From assembly GCF_007859635.1 (NCBI RefSeq), contig NZ_CP042306.1, positions 1,736,001 through 1,800,000 on the forward strand: DNA of 64,000 bases. The letters run 5' to 3'. Below the pieces are notes generated by a model. The model had not been told where the DNA came from, did not search any database, and saw only the letters and a program-made list of their open reading frames with translations. Made by a program: the position numbers and the translations under genes. Below, in pieces: positions 8,655 through 19,067 of this stretch; the first letter of the stretch is position 1, and the number at the start of each line of letters is the position of its first letter. Source of the DNA: Sphingomonas panacisoli (GTDB taxonomy: Bacteria > Pseudomonadota > Alphaproteobacteria > Sphingomonadales > Sphingomonadaceae).

Positions 8655-9449
8655 TTAGCTCCTGAGGAAATCGAGAACGATGCGATTGAAGGTGTCGGGA
8701 TCGGTGACGTTGCACGCATGGCCGCCCCACTGGCCCATATAATTGTCGGGAAAACCGTTGTCCGGCAGACGATCGAGCAATCGATCCGATGCGATCGACG
8801 GCACCAGCACATCGTCACCGACGGAATAGATGAAGACGCGGTGTGCGATCTCACCCAGCCGATCCTGAACATCGAAGGCTCGAACCGCGGCGATGCGCTG
8901 CTCCGCCACCGCAACGCCTGGAAAATGGCTGATCGACGCCGCTTCCTCGTCTTCGAGATGCGGGGCGTCGAGTGTGAGCCAATTGGCGGGATAGAGAAAA
9001 ATGGGCTGCGCGCGCACGAACGCTTCGACGCCGCTGTTGCGGAGTAGTGCCAGCCGCGCGTCGAAACAGCGGGCCGTATGTTTCTCCAACCGTCCCCAGC
9101 CGTTGATCACGACGAGCCTGCCCAATCGCTCCGACGCGGACAACGCCAGCGAAAGTCCGATCAATCCGCCCAGCGCGTGGCCGACCAGATCGGCCCGCGA
9201 AATGTCGAGCGCGTCGAGTAAAAGCACGACGTCGGCAGCCATATCCTCGACCGACAGCGACGCCAGCGGCGCGCGGTCGCTACGCCCTGTGCCGCGCTGG
9301 TCATAGGCAATGACGCGGAAATGCTCTGCCAATGCGGGGATATTCGGTGCCCAGTAATTCGCCGAGCCGCCGAGTCCCGAGGATAGGATCAGCGGCGGCG
9401 CATCGCGCCGCCCGTGCTCTTCGTAATAGAGGCCGCCGGCCTCAGCCAA
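8655..9449 (-). CDS. rutD: Rut pathway alpha/beta hydrolase RutD
   Basis: Alpha/beta-hydrolase-fold protein of uracil catabolism (aminoacrylate or carbamate hydrolase depending on the study), 264 residues. It opens [13 protein letters not shown], with the oxyanion region [11 protein letters not shown] and [14 protein letters not shown]. The nucleophile elbow reads LVGHALGGL, with alanine where serine is usual. RutD of E. coli also has GHALG, so this supports the assignment rather than loss of function. Its start overlaps the rutC stop by 8 bp. Confidence 0.93.
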   Translation of the reverse strand: MAEAGGLYYEEHGRRDAPPLILSSGLGGSANYWAPNIPALAEHFRVIAYDQRGTGRSDRAPLASLSVEDMAADVVLLLDALDISRADLVGHALGGLIGLSLALSASERLGRLVVINGWGRLEKHTARCFDARLALLRNSGVEAFVRAQPIFLYPANWLTLDAPHLEDEEAASISHFPGVAVAEQRIAAVRAFDVQDRLGEIAHRVFIYSVGDDVLVPSIASDRLLDRLPDNGFPDNYMGQWGGHACNVTDPDTFNRIVLDFLRS

Positions 9450-9825
9450 TGTGCGCGACCGACGCGATCTCGACCAGACAATCTGGCTTCACCAATTCGC
9501 ACTTGATGCAGTAGCGCGCCGGCTTCGCGCCGGGAAAATATTCGGCATAGACCTGGTTGAAGGCGGCATAGTCGGCCAGGTCCTTGAGGAAGATATGGTT
9601 CATCGCGACATCGGCCATCGTCGCGCCCGCGGCTTCGAGCGTGGTCTTGATCACCTCGAGCACGTGCCGCGTCTGCGCCGCCGCGTCGCCGACATGGAGC
9701 ACCGCCCCGCCCTCGCCCAGCGCCAGCACGCCCGAGACGTAGACGGTGTTGCCCGCCTTCGCGCCGGCCGAATAGGGCGCGATGGGGGTCGGGAATTGCG
9801 GCGGGTTGATGGGCTCGAACGCCAT
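9442..9825 (-). CDS. rutC: RutC, RidA-family aminoacrylate deaminase
   Basis: RidA/YjgF-family enzyme, 127 residues, that hydrolyses aminoacrylate released in the Rut pathway. It opens [21 protein letters not shown] and carries the RidA anchor [22 protein letters not shown] at the C-terminus, with the substrate-binding arginine. The ATG at 9825 is chosen by family alignment; the frame is open to 9969. It lies between rutB (4-bp gap) and rutD (overlap). Confidence 0.94.
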   Translation of the reverse strand: MAFEPINPPQFPTPIAPYSAGAKAGNTVYVSGVLALGEGGAVLHVGDAAAQTRHVLEVIKTTLEAAGATMADVAMNHIFLKDLADYAAFNQVYAEYFPGAKPARYCIKCELVKPDCLVEIASVAHIG

Positions 9826-9829
9826 GACG

Positions 9830-10561
<732 letters not shown>

Positions 10562-10747
10562 TTCGCCGAAGCTGCCGCCCGGCGCCGCAAAAGGCAAGCA
10601 AGCGCGTGCGACGGACTGTTCCGCACCTGGGCCACACCGCGCGGAGCGTCGCCAAAGCATCACGCGATCATCGCAAAAGCATCACATGACTTGCGCACCT
10701 TGATCGTCCAGCCGCCGATCGACGGCGGTCGATAATGGAGAAGCGCG

Positions 10748-10897
10748 ATGGCCGACCCGACCCTCACCCCCGACGAAGAGATCGAAAACGCCGAGCATGA
10801 CGAAAGCGGCCAGCCGGCCGCGACGCACCAGCACGAAACCGACGAAGAGTCGGACGACGACGATGCCGACGAAGACGAGGACGGCGGCGAAGGCTGA
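10748..10897 (+). CDS. 49-residue very acidic protein
   Basis: A complete short reading frame, MADPTLTPDEEIENAEHDE..., ends in an almost unbroken Asp/Glu run (DEESDDDDADEDEDGGEG). GGAG sits 9-12 bases before the ATG, and the frame fills the gap between divergent rutB and the convergent acyl-CoA synthetase. No cysteine, no membrane segment, likely disordered. Function unknown. Low complexity makes homology arguments weak, but the ribosome site and complete frame support a real gene. Confidence 0.55.
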   Translation: MADPTLTPDEEIENAEHDESGQPAATHQHETDEESDDDDADEDEDGGEG

Positions 10898-10949
10898 TCG
10901 ACCTCACTGACGGAAGGGTGGGTCTGCCCCGTCCCGCCCTTTCACGCCT

Positions 10950-12548
10950 TCAGGCCGCGCTGACCAACTTATAGTCCTTGTACCGCGTCCGAAGCTCGGT
11001 CTTCAGAATCTTGCCCGTCGCGGTGTGCGGTAGGTCGTCGACGAACAGGATTTCGTCGGGCAACCACCATTTGGCGACATGTTTGGCGAGATGGGCGGTA
11101 ATCTCCTGCGGCGTCACGTCGCTACCAGGCTTGCGGACGATCAGCAGGATCGGGCGCTCGTCCCATTTGGGATGATAAACGCCGATCGCCGCCGCCTCAT
11201 GGACGCCGGGACACCCGACCGCGGCGTTTTCCAGATCGACCGAGCTGATCCACTCGCCGCCCGACTTGATGACGTCCTTCGCGCGGTCGGTGATCTGCAT
11301 CGTCCCGTCCGGATGGAGCACCGCGACGTCGCCGGTGTCGAACCATTGGTCGGCATCGACCGCGTCCTTCTCCGCCTTGAAGTACCGCTTTACCACCCAT
11401 GGTCCGCGCACCTGGAGTCGACCGGAACTCGTCCCGTCGCGCGGTTGGACATTGTCGTCGTCGTCGAGCACGCGCAGTTCGATCCCGAACGGGATCTGGC
11501 CCTGCTTGCTGACGAGATCCAGCTGCGCGTCCTTGCTCAATTGCTCCCAATGCGGCGGCGGCGTACCCGCGGTGCCGATCGGCGATGTTTCGGTCATGCC
11601 CCACAGATGCTTGACGACCACGCCCATGCCCATGATCCGCTCGATCATGGCGCGCGGCGCGGCCGACCCGCCGATCGTGACTTGCTGGAGATGCTCAGGC
11701 ACCTCGCCGGTCGCGTCCATGTGCTGGAACATCGCGAGCCAAACCGTCGGCACGCCGGCCGAATGCGTGACACCTTCCTGGTTCATCAGGCGGCAGATGA
11801 CGCTCGCTTCGTTGGTCGCCGAATAGACGATCTTCGCCCCCGCCATCGCACACGCGAACGGCAAGCCCCAGGCCGCCGCGTGGAACAACGGCACGACCGG
11901 CAACACGACCGCGCGCGAGCTGAGGTTGAACACCCACGGCGCGACCTCCGCCATTGCATGGATCACGGTCGAACGGTGTTCGTACTGGACACCCTTGGGA
12001 TTGCCCGTCGTTCCGCTGGTGTAGCAGATCATGCACGGATCGCGCTCCGGACCTTCGTGCCACGCATAGTCGCCGTCCTCGGCATCGAGTAGCGCCTGAA
12101 ACCCGTCCGGCCCCAGATCGTCGAACGTGACATACTGCTCGATGCTGGTCCATTGCGACTTCAGGCGATCGACGATCGGCTGGAATTGCTTGTCGTAGAA
12201 CAGCACGCGGTCTTCCGCATGATTGGCGATGTAGACGAGCTGCTCGTCGAACAGCCGGGGATTGATCGTGTGGACCACGCCGCCCATCCCGATCGCGCCG
12301 TACCAGGCGGTCAAGTGATGGTGATGGTTCATCGCCAGCGTCGCGACGCGATCACCCGGCTTGACGCCCCATTTCACCAACCGCTGCGCGAGCTTACGCG
12401 CATCGCGATGCGTACCCGCCCAATCGGTGCGCGTTTCGCGGCCGTCCGCCCAATAGCTGACCAACTCCCGCGACCCATGCTCGCGCGCCGCGTGATCGAG
12501 CAACCGCATCACGCGCAACTCGAAGTCCTGCATCGCGCCCAAGGTCAT
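10950..12548 (-). CDS. acyl-CoA synthetase (AMP-forming), medium/long-chain fatty acid type
   Basis: Adenylate-forming ligase that activates fatty acids with CoA, 532 residues. It has the P-loop-like [16 protein letters not shown] (about residues 184-199), the [10 protein letters not shown] motif (about 330), [37 protein letters not shown] and the C-terminal catalytic lysine in [15 protein letters not shown] precedes the ATG at 12548; an upstream TTG at 12560 is less likely. Resembles AlkK-type ligases. It is followed upstream by dnaE on the same strand, with no functional link evident. Confidence 0.92.
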   Translation of the reverse strand: MTLGAMQDFELRVMRLLDHAAREHGSRELVSYWADGRETRTDWAGTHRDARKLAQRLVKWGVKPGDRVATLAMNHHHHLTAWYGAIGMGGVVHTINPRLFDEQLVYIANHAEDRVLFYDKQFQPIVDRLKSQWTSIEQYVTFDDLGPDGFQALLDAEDGDYAWHEGPERDPCMICYTSGTTGNPKGVQYEHRSTVIHAMAEVAPWVFNLSSRAVVLPVVPLFHAAAWGLPFACAMAGAKIVYSATNEASVICRLMNQEGVTHSAGVPTVWLAMFQHMDATGEVPEHLQQVTIGGSAAPRAMIERIMGMGVVVKHLWGMTETSPIGTAGTPPPHWEQLSKDAQLDLVSKQGQIPFGIELRVLDDDDNVQPRDGTSSGRLQVRGPWVVKRYFKAEKDAVDADQWFDTGDVAVLHPDGTMQITDRAKDVIKSGGEWISSVDLENAAVGCPGVHEAAAIGVYHPKWDERPILLIVRKPGSDVTPQEITAHLAKHVAKWWLPDEILFVDDLPHTATGKILKTELRTRYKDYKLVSAA

Positions 12549-12590
12549 TACGCTCTCCAACTCATATCGTTGGAGTGCAGTATTCCGCGC

Positions 12591-15500
12591 CTAGCCTACG
12601 AGCGCAAGGCGTTGCGGCGCGGCGATCGCGATCTCGGCGCGCGTCACGCCGGGCAGCGACGCGATGCGGTCGGCCAGTTCGGCGTCGAGCAGGAAGTCGC
12701 GACCGAGCAGCAACGTCGCGGTGCGGCCATCGGACAAGGCCACCGTCAATCGCGCTTCGCCGCGCGCGCCGCGGGCCTCCGACAGGAGAGCGCCGATCGT
12801 CGGGATCGCGACGACATCGTCGATCGCGATCTCCAGCATCATGCGCGTCGTGTTGGCCAATGTCTCGAACGGTTGGATGCGCTTGATCGTGACGCGCGGG
12901 GTTTCCTCGCCGGCGCGGCGATCGAGTTCGACCGTCAGCAGTCCACAGCCGCCGTTGCGCGCCGCTTCCTCCAGGTCGCCGGCCACGATATCGTCGAAAC
13001 AGGTGGCGACGAACTGGCCCGACGGATCGGACATCGTCGCCATCATGTAGCGGCGCCCCTTGGCGGAAGTGCGCCAGCGCGCTTCCTCGACCATCGCCGC
13101 CATGACGGCGCCTGCGCGGCCGTTTTCCGGGATTTGGATGTCGCCCAGATCGGCGAAGCGTCGCGCGCCGTGCAGCTTGGCCAATTGGGCGAAGCGGTCG
13201 ACCGGGTGCGCGGAGAAATAGAAGCCGAACGCTTCCTTCTCCTGCTCCATCCGCTCGGCGAGGCTCCAGCGCGCCGACAGCGGCAGCTTGATGTGCGTAC
13301 CCGACGCCTCGCTCTCGCCGAACAGCCCGCCCTGCCCGCTGGTCTTCTGGTCATGGACGCGCGCGGCGGTGGCGAGAATCGTTTCTGCGCACGCGAAGAT
13401 GCCCGCACGATTGAGGTCGATCCCGTCGAACGCGCCCGCCGCTGCGAGCGTTTCGAGCTGGCGCTTGTTGAGCAGCCGCGGATCGACGCGGTGCGCGAAC
13501 GTGTCCAGACTGTCGAACGCGCCCTTGCCGTCGCGCTCCTCGACCAGCCGCTCCATCGCGCCCTCGCCGACCGACTTTAGCGCGGCGAGCGCATAGCGAA
13601 CGGCGAGGCCGCCCTCGACCGGCTGCACGTCGAACTCGGCCACGCTGTGGTTCACGTCCGGCGGCAGCACCGCGACATCGAGCCGGCGCATGTCGTCGAC
13701 GAAGATCGCGAGCTTGTCGGTCAGATGCAGGTCGTAGCACATCGACGCGGCGAAGAATTCGTGCGGGCGATGCGCCTTCAGCCAGGCCGTCTGATATGCC
13801 AGCAGCGCATAGGCGGCGGCGTGCGACTTGTTGAACCCGTAGCCGGCGAACTTGTCGATCAAGTCGAACAATTCGTTCGCCTTGGCCTTGTCGATGCCGT
13901 TCGCTTCGAGGCAGCCCGCGACGAAATGCTCGCGTTGGGCGTCCATCTCGGCCTTGATCTTCTTGCCCATCGCGCGACGCAGCAAGTCGGCGCCGCCGAG
14001 CGAATAGCCCGCCAGCACCTGCGCGGCCTGCATTACCTGTTCCTGATAGACGAAGATGCCATACGTTTCGGCCAGAATCGGTTCGAGCAGCGGGTGCGGA
14101 TAGGTGATCGGCTCCTGCCCGTTCTTGCGGCGGCCGAAGCTCGGGATGTTGTCCATCGGACCCGGTCGGTAGAGCGAGACGAGCGCGATGATATCGCCGA
14201 AATTGCTGGGACGGACGGCCGACAGCGTGCGCCGCATCCCTTCCGATTCCAGCTGGAACACGCCGACCGTGTCGCCCTTCTGGAGCAGCTTGTAGACGCC
14301 CTCGTCGTCCCAGGTCAGCGCGTCGAGATCGAGCGCGATGCCGCGTTTCGCCAGCAACTCGACCGCTTTTTTCAGAACCGAAAGCGTTTTCAATCCTAGA
14401 AAGTCGAACTTCACCAGCCCGGCGCCCTCGACATATTTCATGTCGAACTGCGTGACCGGCATGTCCGAGCGCGGATCGCGGTAGAGCGGGACGAGCTCGG
14501 CGAGCGGGCGGTCGCCGATGACAACGCCGGCAGCGTGGGTGGACGAGTGACGCGGCAGCCCCTCCAGCTTCATCGCGAGGTCGAGCAGGTGCCGCACATC
14601 CTTGTCGCCGCGATATTCGCTGGCGAGTTCACTGACGCCGTTGAGCGCGCGATCGAGCGTCCACGGATCGGTCGGGTGGTTCGGCACCAGCTTCGCCAGC
14701 CGATCGACCTGACCGTAGCTCATCTGCAACACGCGCCCGGTATCCTTGAGCACCGCGCGCGCCTTCATCGTCCCGAAGGTGATGATCTGCGCGACCTGCC
14801 CGCGGCCGTATTTCTCCTGGACGTAGCGGATCACTTCGCCACGCCGCGTTTCGCAGAAGTCGATGTCGAAGTCGGGCATCGACACGCGTTCCGGGTTGAG
14901 GAAGCGCTCGAACAGCAAACCGAGCTTGATCGGATCGAGGTCGGTGATCGTCAGCGACCAGGCGACGACGCTGCCCGCGCCCGATCCGCGACCAGGGCCG
15001 ACCGGAATGTCATTCGACTTCGCCCATTGGATGAAATCGGCGACGATCAGGAAATAGCCGGGGAAGCCCATGCTGATGATGACGTCGAGTTCGAACTCCA
15101 GCCGGTCGCGATATTCCTGCTCCCAGCCGCTCTCGCGCGTCTCGAGCTCAGCGATACGGTCGATGCGCTGTTGAAGCCCTTCCCGCGCCCACGTCCGCAG
15201 CGCTTCCGCCTCCGCTTCCCGGTCACCCGCGAGGCTCGGCAGGATCGGCTTGCGCTTGGGCGCCGCGACCGCGCAGCGTTGCGCGATGACGAGCGTGTTG
15301 GCGATCGCTTCGGGCAAGTCCGCGAATAGGGTCCGCATGTCCTTGACCGGCTTCATCCAGGCGTCGGGCGAACTGCGCGGCCGGTCTTCGCTGGCGATGT
15401 AGCTCGACGAAGCAATGCACAGCATAGCATCATGCGCTTCGCCGAAGTCCTGGTCGGCGAAGCAGCACGGGTTGGTCGCGACGATCGGCAGGTTGCGGGC

Positions 15501-16082
15501 ATAAGCGAGGTCGAGCAATTCGGCCTCGGCCTTGCCCTCCACGGGATCGAGCCGACGCGAAATCTCGACATAGAGCCGGTCGCCGAAGATCGCCTGCAGC
15601 CGATCGGCATAAGCCAGTGCGCGGTCCGGCTGATCCTCCGCGAACAACCGGGCGACCGCGCCCTCTCCACCCGCGGTCAACGCGATCAGCCCCTCGGCGC
15701 TGGCCGCCAGCGTATCGAGATCGACATGCGGCGCCTGTTCGACCGGGCGGCCGAGATGCGCTTCGCTGACCAACTTGCACAGGTTGAGGTAACCCGCCTG
15801 ATCCTGCGCATACAGCGCGAGCCAGTCGATCGCGACCGCGGACCCCTCCGGCATGTCGGGCCGCGCGACGCCCAGCATCGCGCCGATGATCGGCTGCACC
15901 CCGGCGTCGATCGCCGCGTCGGAGAATTGCATCGCCGCATACAGCCCGTTGCGGTCGGTCAGCGCCGCCGCCGGAAACCCGAGCGAGCGCGCGGCCTTGG
16001 CGATCGCCTTGGGCTCGATCGCGCCGTCGAGCATCGTGTAGCACGAGAAGATTCGTAAGGGCACGAAGCCGGAATGGGGCAT
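12591..16082 (-). CDS. dnaE: DNA polymerase III subunit alpha (DnaE1)
   Basis: Replicative polymerase catalytic subunit, 1163 residues, full length. In order: N-terminal PHP domain (FVPLRIFSCYTMLDGAI start), palm with GPGRGSGAGSVVAW and the metal-binding aspartates in MPDFDIDFCE (about residues 400-410), fingers with GVFQLESEGMR, a helix-hairpin-helix region and the C-terminal OB fold. The PHP N-terminus and overall length fit DnaE1 rather than the DnaE2 mutasome paralogue. Monocistronic in appearance. Confidence 0.97.
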   Translation of the reverse strand: MPHSGFVPLRIFSCYTMLDGAIEPKAIAKAARSLGFPAAALTDRNGLYAAMQFSDAAIDAGVQPIIGAMLGVARPDMPEGSAVAIDWLALYAQDQAGYLNLCKLVSEAHLGRPVEQAPHVDLDTLAASAEGLIALTAGGEGAVARLFAEDQPDRALAYADRLQAIFGDRLYVEISRRLDPVEGKAEAELLDLAYARNLPIVATNPCCFADQDFGEAHDAMLCIASSSYIASEDRPRSSPDAWMKPVKDMRTLFADLPEAIANTLVIAQRCAVAAPKRKPILPSLAGDREAEAEALRTWAREGLQQRIDRIAELETRESGWEQEYRDRLEFELDVIISMGFPGYFLIVADFIQWAKSNDIPVGPGRGSGAGSVVAWSLTITDLDPIKLGLLFERFLNPERVSMPDFDIDFCETRRGEVIRYVQEKYGRGQVAQIITFGTMKARAVLKDTGRVLQMSYGQVDRLAKLVPNHPTDPWTLDRALNGVSELASEYRGDKDVRHLLDLAMKLEGLPRHSSTHAAGVVIGDRPLAELVPLYRDPRSDMPVTQFDMKYVEGAGLVKFDFLGLKTLSVLKKAVELLAKRGIALDLDALTWDDEGVYKLLQKGDTVGVFQLESEGMRRTLSAVRPSNFGDIIALVSLYRPGPMDNIPSFGRRKNGQEPITYPHPLLEPILAETYGIFVYQEQVMQAAQVLAGYSLGGADLLRRAMGKKIKAEMDAQREHFVAGCLEANGIDKAKANELFDLIDKFAGYGFNKSHAAAYALLAYQTAWLKAHRPHEFFAASMCYDLHLTDKLAIFVDDMRRLDVAVLPPDVNHSVAEFDVQPVEGGLAVRYALAALKSVGEGAMERLVEERDGKGAFDSLDTFAHRVDPRLLNKRQLETLAAAGAFDGIDLNRAGIFACAETILATAARVHDQKTSGQGGLFGESEASGTHIKLPLSARWSLAERMEQEKEAFGFYFSAHPVDRFAQLAKLHGARRFADLGDIQIPENGRAGAVMAAMVEEARWRTSAKGRRYMMATMSDPSGQFVATCFDDIVAGDLEEAARNGGCGLLTVELDRRAGEETPRVTIKRIQPFETLANTTRMMLEIAIDDVVAIPTIGALLSEARGARGEARLTVALSDGRTATLLLGRDFLLDAELADRIASLPGVTRAEIAIAAPQRLALVG

Positions 16083-16155
16083 TCCCCGATGCTAGGCGGT
16101 CGGCCGCCGGTTTGAAAGGCGAGCCGCCGTTCTTTCCACAGCTTTTATCGCGTCG

Positions 16156-16632
16156 TCAGAGCAGCTTTTCGATGTCCGCCGCGATATCCTCGGGCTTGGT
16201 GGTCGGCGCGTAGCGTTCGACCACCTGGCCGTCCTTGCCGACCAGGAACTTGGTGAAGTTCCACTTGATCGCGTCGAACAGCAGCCCGCCCTTCTGCTTC
16301 TTCAGTTCGGTGTAGAGCGGATCAGCGTTGGAGCCGTTGACGTCGATCTTGCCGAACACCGGGAACGTCACGTCGTAGGTCAACGAGCAGAAGGTCGCGA
16401 TCTCCTCGGCATTGCCCGGCTCCTGCGCGCCGAACTGGTTGCAGGGGAATCCCAGCACCTCGAACCCGCGGTCGGCATATTGGCGATGCAGCGCCTCCAG
16501 CCCTTCATATTGCGGGGTGAAGCCGCATTTCGACGCGACGTTCACGACCAGCAACACCTTGCCCGCAAACTCGCCCAGATCGGCGTCGCTGCCGTTTGCC
16601 GCCTTGACGTGAAAATCGGTGATCGCGGTCAT
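16156..16632 (-). CDS. glutathione peroxidase (thioredoxin-type, cysteine form)
   Basis: Peroxide- and lipid-hydroperoxide-reducing thiol peroxidase, 158 residues. The peroxidatic cysteine is in VASKCGFTPQY (about residue 36). The partner residues are Gln in FPCNQFGAQEPG (with the resolving-type cysteine) and Trp in IKWNFTKFLV. No signal peptide, so cytosolic. It follows lolD on the same strand with a 12-bp gap and may be cotranscribed. Confidence 0.95.
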   Translation of the reverse strand: MTAITDFHVKAANGSDADLGEFAGKVLLVVNVASKCGFTPQYEGLEALHRQYADRGFEVLGFPCNQFGAQEPGNAEEIATFCSLTYDVTFPVFGKIDVNGSNADPLYTELKKQKGGLLFDAIKWNFTKFLVGKDGQVVERYAPTTKPEDIAADIEKLL

Positions 16633-16644
16633 GCGTCCCTCCCC

Positions 16645-17319
16645 TTATTGCAAATGCCCGTCGTGCAGCCGCACCACGCGGTCCATTTTCGCGGCGATGC
16701 GCTCGTTATGCGTCGCGATCAACGCCGCCGAACCTTCCTGGCGCACGAGCCGGAGCAATTCGGCGAGCACCACATCGGCGGTACCCTCATCCAGGTTGCC
16801 GGTCGGTTCGTCGGCCAGGATCAGCGCGGGGCGATTGGCGAGCGCCCGCGCTACCGCCACGCGTTGCTGCTCGCCGCCAGAGAGCTGGCTGGGTTTGTGC
16901 GTCAGCCGATGACCGAGCCCCAGCGTCGTCAGCAATTCGTTGGCTCGTGCATCAGCGTCCGCTCGCTCGGCCCCGTGGACGAGTTGCGGCAGCACGACGT
17001 TTTCGAGCGCGGTGAAATCGGGCAGCAGGTGGTGGAACTGATAGACGAATCCGAGCTGATCGCGGCGCGTCGTCGTCCGCGCGGCGGCGTCCTGTTGCGC
17101 GACTTCGACCCCGCCGATGCGGATCGACCCGCCGAACCCGCCCTCGAGCAATCCGACCGCCTGCAGCAACGTCGATTTGCCCGACCCCGACGGCCCGAGC
17201 AGCGCGACGATCTCGCCGGCGCCGATCGAGAAATCGACACCGCGCAGCACCTCTATCGTTTCGCCACCCTGGCTGAACGAGCGGGTCAGGCCGGCGGTGG
17301 AAAGAACGGCGTCACTCAT
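16645..17319 (-). CDS. lolD: lipoprotein-releasing ABC transporter ATP-binding protein LolD
   Basis: ATPase of the LolCDE complex that extracts outer-membrane lipoproteins from the inner membrane, 224 residues. It has Walker [10 protein letters not shown] (about 42-50), the signature [15 protein letters not shown] and Walker [13 protein letters not shown]. Its start overlaps the end of the LolC/E gene by 8 bp, fixing the operon lolC/E-lolD. Confidence 0.94.
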   Translation of the reverse strand: MSDAVLSTAGLTRSFSQGGETIEVLRGVDFSIGAGEIVALLGPSGSGKSTLLQAVGLLEGGFGGSIRIGGVEVAQQDAAARTTTRRDQLGFVYQFHHLLPDFTALENVVLPQLVHGAERADADARANELLTTLGLGHRLTHKPSQLSGGEQQRVAVARALANRPALILADEPTGNLDEGTADVVLAELLRLVRQEGSAALIATHNERIAAKMDRVVRLHDGHLQ

Positions 17320-18568
17320 AACGCAGCACCTGGACCGGATCGGTGCTCGCCGCCTTGAACGCCGGGTAGAGCGTTGCGAGGAACGTCAGCAACAGCGCGA
17401 CGACGACGATCAGCGTGATCTCGACCGGGTTGGGCTGCGAAGGCAATTCGGTCAGGAACCGGATTTTCGGATCCCACAGATTCTGGCCGGTTATCCGCCC
17501 GACCAAGCCGAGGATTTGCGTGCGGATCGCCAGGGTGCCGAAGCCGAGCAAGGTACCGGAAATCGTGCCCAGCAGCCCGATCGTCACGCCCACGGTCATG
17601 AAGATACGCACCAGCGACCCGCGCGTCGCTCCCATCGTCCGCAGGATCGCGATATCGCGCGTCTTGGCGCGCACCAACATGATCAGCGACGACGCGATGT
17701 TGAAGGCCGCGACGAGGATGATGATGCAGCCGATCACGAACATCACGACCTTCTCGACACCGAGTGCCTCGAACAGTTCGGAATTCATGTCGCGCCAATC
17801 GCGGATCACCGCGCGCCCCTGCACCTTGGCGGCGAGCGGGCGCAGGATGTCGCCGACCTGGTCGGGATCGCTTGTCTTTACCTCGATCATACCGACCGTG
17901 TCGCTCGGCAGCAGCAGCAAGGTCTGCGCGTCCTCCATCGGCATCAGCACATAGGCCTTGTCGTAGTCGTAGACGCCTACCTCGAAGATTGCGCCAACGG
18001 TGTAGGATACCATCCGCGGGACGACGCCCATCGGAGTCGTCTGGCCAGCCGGGTTCCAGATCGTGATCTCGTCGCCGATCTGCACGCCGAGCGATTCGGC
18101 GAGCCGCGATCCGATCGCGACCCGGTTGCTGCCCGGCGTGACGTTGGAAAGCTTGCCGACCAGCACGTTGTCCGCAATCGACTTGTTCTTGCGCAGATCG
18201 TCGACTGCTAGGCCGCGCAACAGGATGAATTCCACCCGACCGTTGAAGGTCGCCATCAGCGGTTGCTCGATCAGCGGCGTCGCGCTGGTGACACCGGGGG
18301 TCGCCTTGGTCATGGCGAGCACCGTCTGCCAGTCGCGTAGCTGGCCGTTATAGCCCTGGACCACGGCGTGCCCGTTCAGTCCGACGATCTTGTCGAACAA
18401 TTCCGCGCGAAAGCCGTTCATCACGCTCATCACGATGACCAGCGCCCAGACGCCGATCATCACGGCCCCCAGGCTGAACGCGGCGACCAGGGCGATGAAC
18501 CGCTCGCCCTTGCCGGGGAGCAGATAGCGCCCGGCAATCATCCGTTCGTAGCGCGACAGGAGTATCAA
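17312..18568 (-). CDS. lipoprotein-releasing ABC transporter permease LolC/LolE family
   Basis: Inner-membrane permease of the Lol system, 418 residues. It begins [29 protein letters not shown], typical of LolC/E, with the first membrane helix at about 25-47, a large periplasmic MacB-like domain, and three membrane helices in the last third (about 275-395). Only one permease gene is present, as in other alphaproteobacteria where a single LolC/E-like protein forms the dimer. It overlaps lolD. Confidence 0.93.
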   Translation of the reverse strand: MILLSRYERMIAGRYLLPGKGERFIALVAAFSLGAVMIGVWALVIVMSVMNGFRAELFDKIVGLNGHAVVQGYNGQLRDWQTVLAMTKATPGVTSATPLIEQPLMATFNGRVEFILLRGLAVDDLRKNKSIADNVLVGKLSNVTPGSNRVAIGSRLAESLGVQIGDEITIWNPAGQTTPMGVVPRMVSYTVGAIFEVGVYDYDKAYVLMPMEDAQTLLLLPSDTVGMIEVKTSDPDQVGDILRPLAAKVQGRAVIRDWRDMNSELFEALGVEKVVMFVIGCIIILVAAFNIASSLIMLVRAKTRDIAILRTMGATRGSLVRIFMTVGVTIGLLGTISGTLLGFGTLAIRTQILGLVGRITGQNLWDPKIRFLTELPSQPNPVEITLIVVVALLLTFLATLYPAFKAASTDPVQVLRYE

Positions 18569-19067
18569 CAGGCCCTCACTCGTCCGCCCCCGGATAGCGA
18601 CGCTCTAGGAGGCGCGAGGGTGGCTGGCAACCAAGGCGACGCTGTGGCGGAATCATCACAGCTTTGCCGCAATCGGTTTGCGAGACGCGGTTTGGCGATG
18701 ACAAATTCGGACTCGCCGCCTAGCAAGCATCGTACGAAACGCAGGTCACAGGCCGTGGTTCGGGGATTGCTTTCAGCTCCGTCTGTAAAAGACGCGCGGG
18801 CGAAAGCTTCAAGGGGGCTGACGAGCAATCGTCACGCAGGCGACCGGGTCGGAAACGACCCGGTCGTTTGCATTTGGGCGAAGCGGATTAGGCAAGCCTA
18901 ATCCGCGCTGCGCGAAGCGCATCGCCCAAAACCGGCCGCCGGGCCGCGACGCGGCCCGAGCGACGGCGGCTTCGCCGACCGGCGCGACGACATGACGGCA
19001 ATGAGGGTCTTCTCCGAGCTTCCAGTAGAAGAAGACCCCCACCCCCTTTGTCCCGCGCGCGGGATGC
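18569..19067. other. 499-bp intergenic region without a convincing gene
   Basis: It lies between the LolC/E gene start and the TonB-receptor stop (both minus strand), so it should hold the lol promoter and the receptor terminator. Short open frames on either strand lack ribosome sites and family character. The half next to the receptor is rich in nested inverted repeats: a hairpin at 18841-18866 followed by a T-rich run on the plus strand, two branched structures at 18873-18982, and a 9-bp stem (gggtcttct with agaagaccc) at 19005-19038 that may end the receptor transcript. Confidence 0.6.
18873..18982. other. branched inverted-repeat element (possible structured RNA)
   Basis: At 18873-18930 a perfect 9-bp outer stem (tttgggcga / tcgcccaaa) encloses two perfect hairpins: 11 bp (gcggattaggc / gcctaatccgc, 2-nt gap) and 5 bp (tgcgc-gaa-gcgca). 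At 18932-18982 a second, weaker set has an 8-bp hairpin (cgggccgc-gac-gcggcccg) and a 4-bp hairpin inside a ccgg/ccgg closure. Transcription and function are unknown. Confidence 0.5.

Noticed and set aside
8655..9449. Apparent loss of the nucleophile serine in RutD
   Set aside because: The alanine in GHALG is also present in the E. coli protein, so it is a feature of the family and not a mutation.
12153..13580. 475-residue plus-strand frame over the acyl-CoA synthetase and dnaE
   Set aside because: Shadow of two recognised genes; no protein-like motifs.
18565..18901. Two short frames, one on each strand, in the lol-TonB receptor gap
   Set aside because: No ribosome site, poor composition, and one starts at a TTG. 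The gap is better explained by hairpins.
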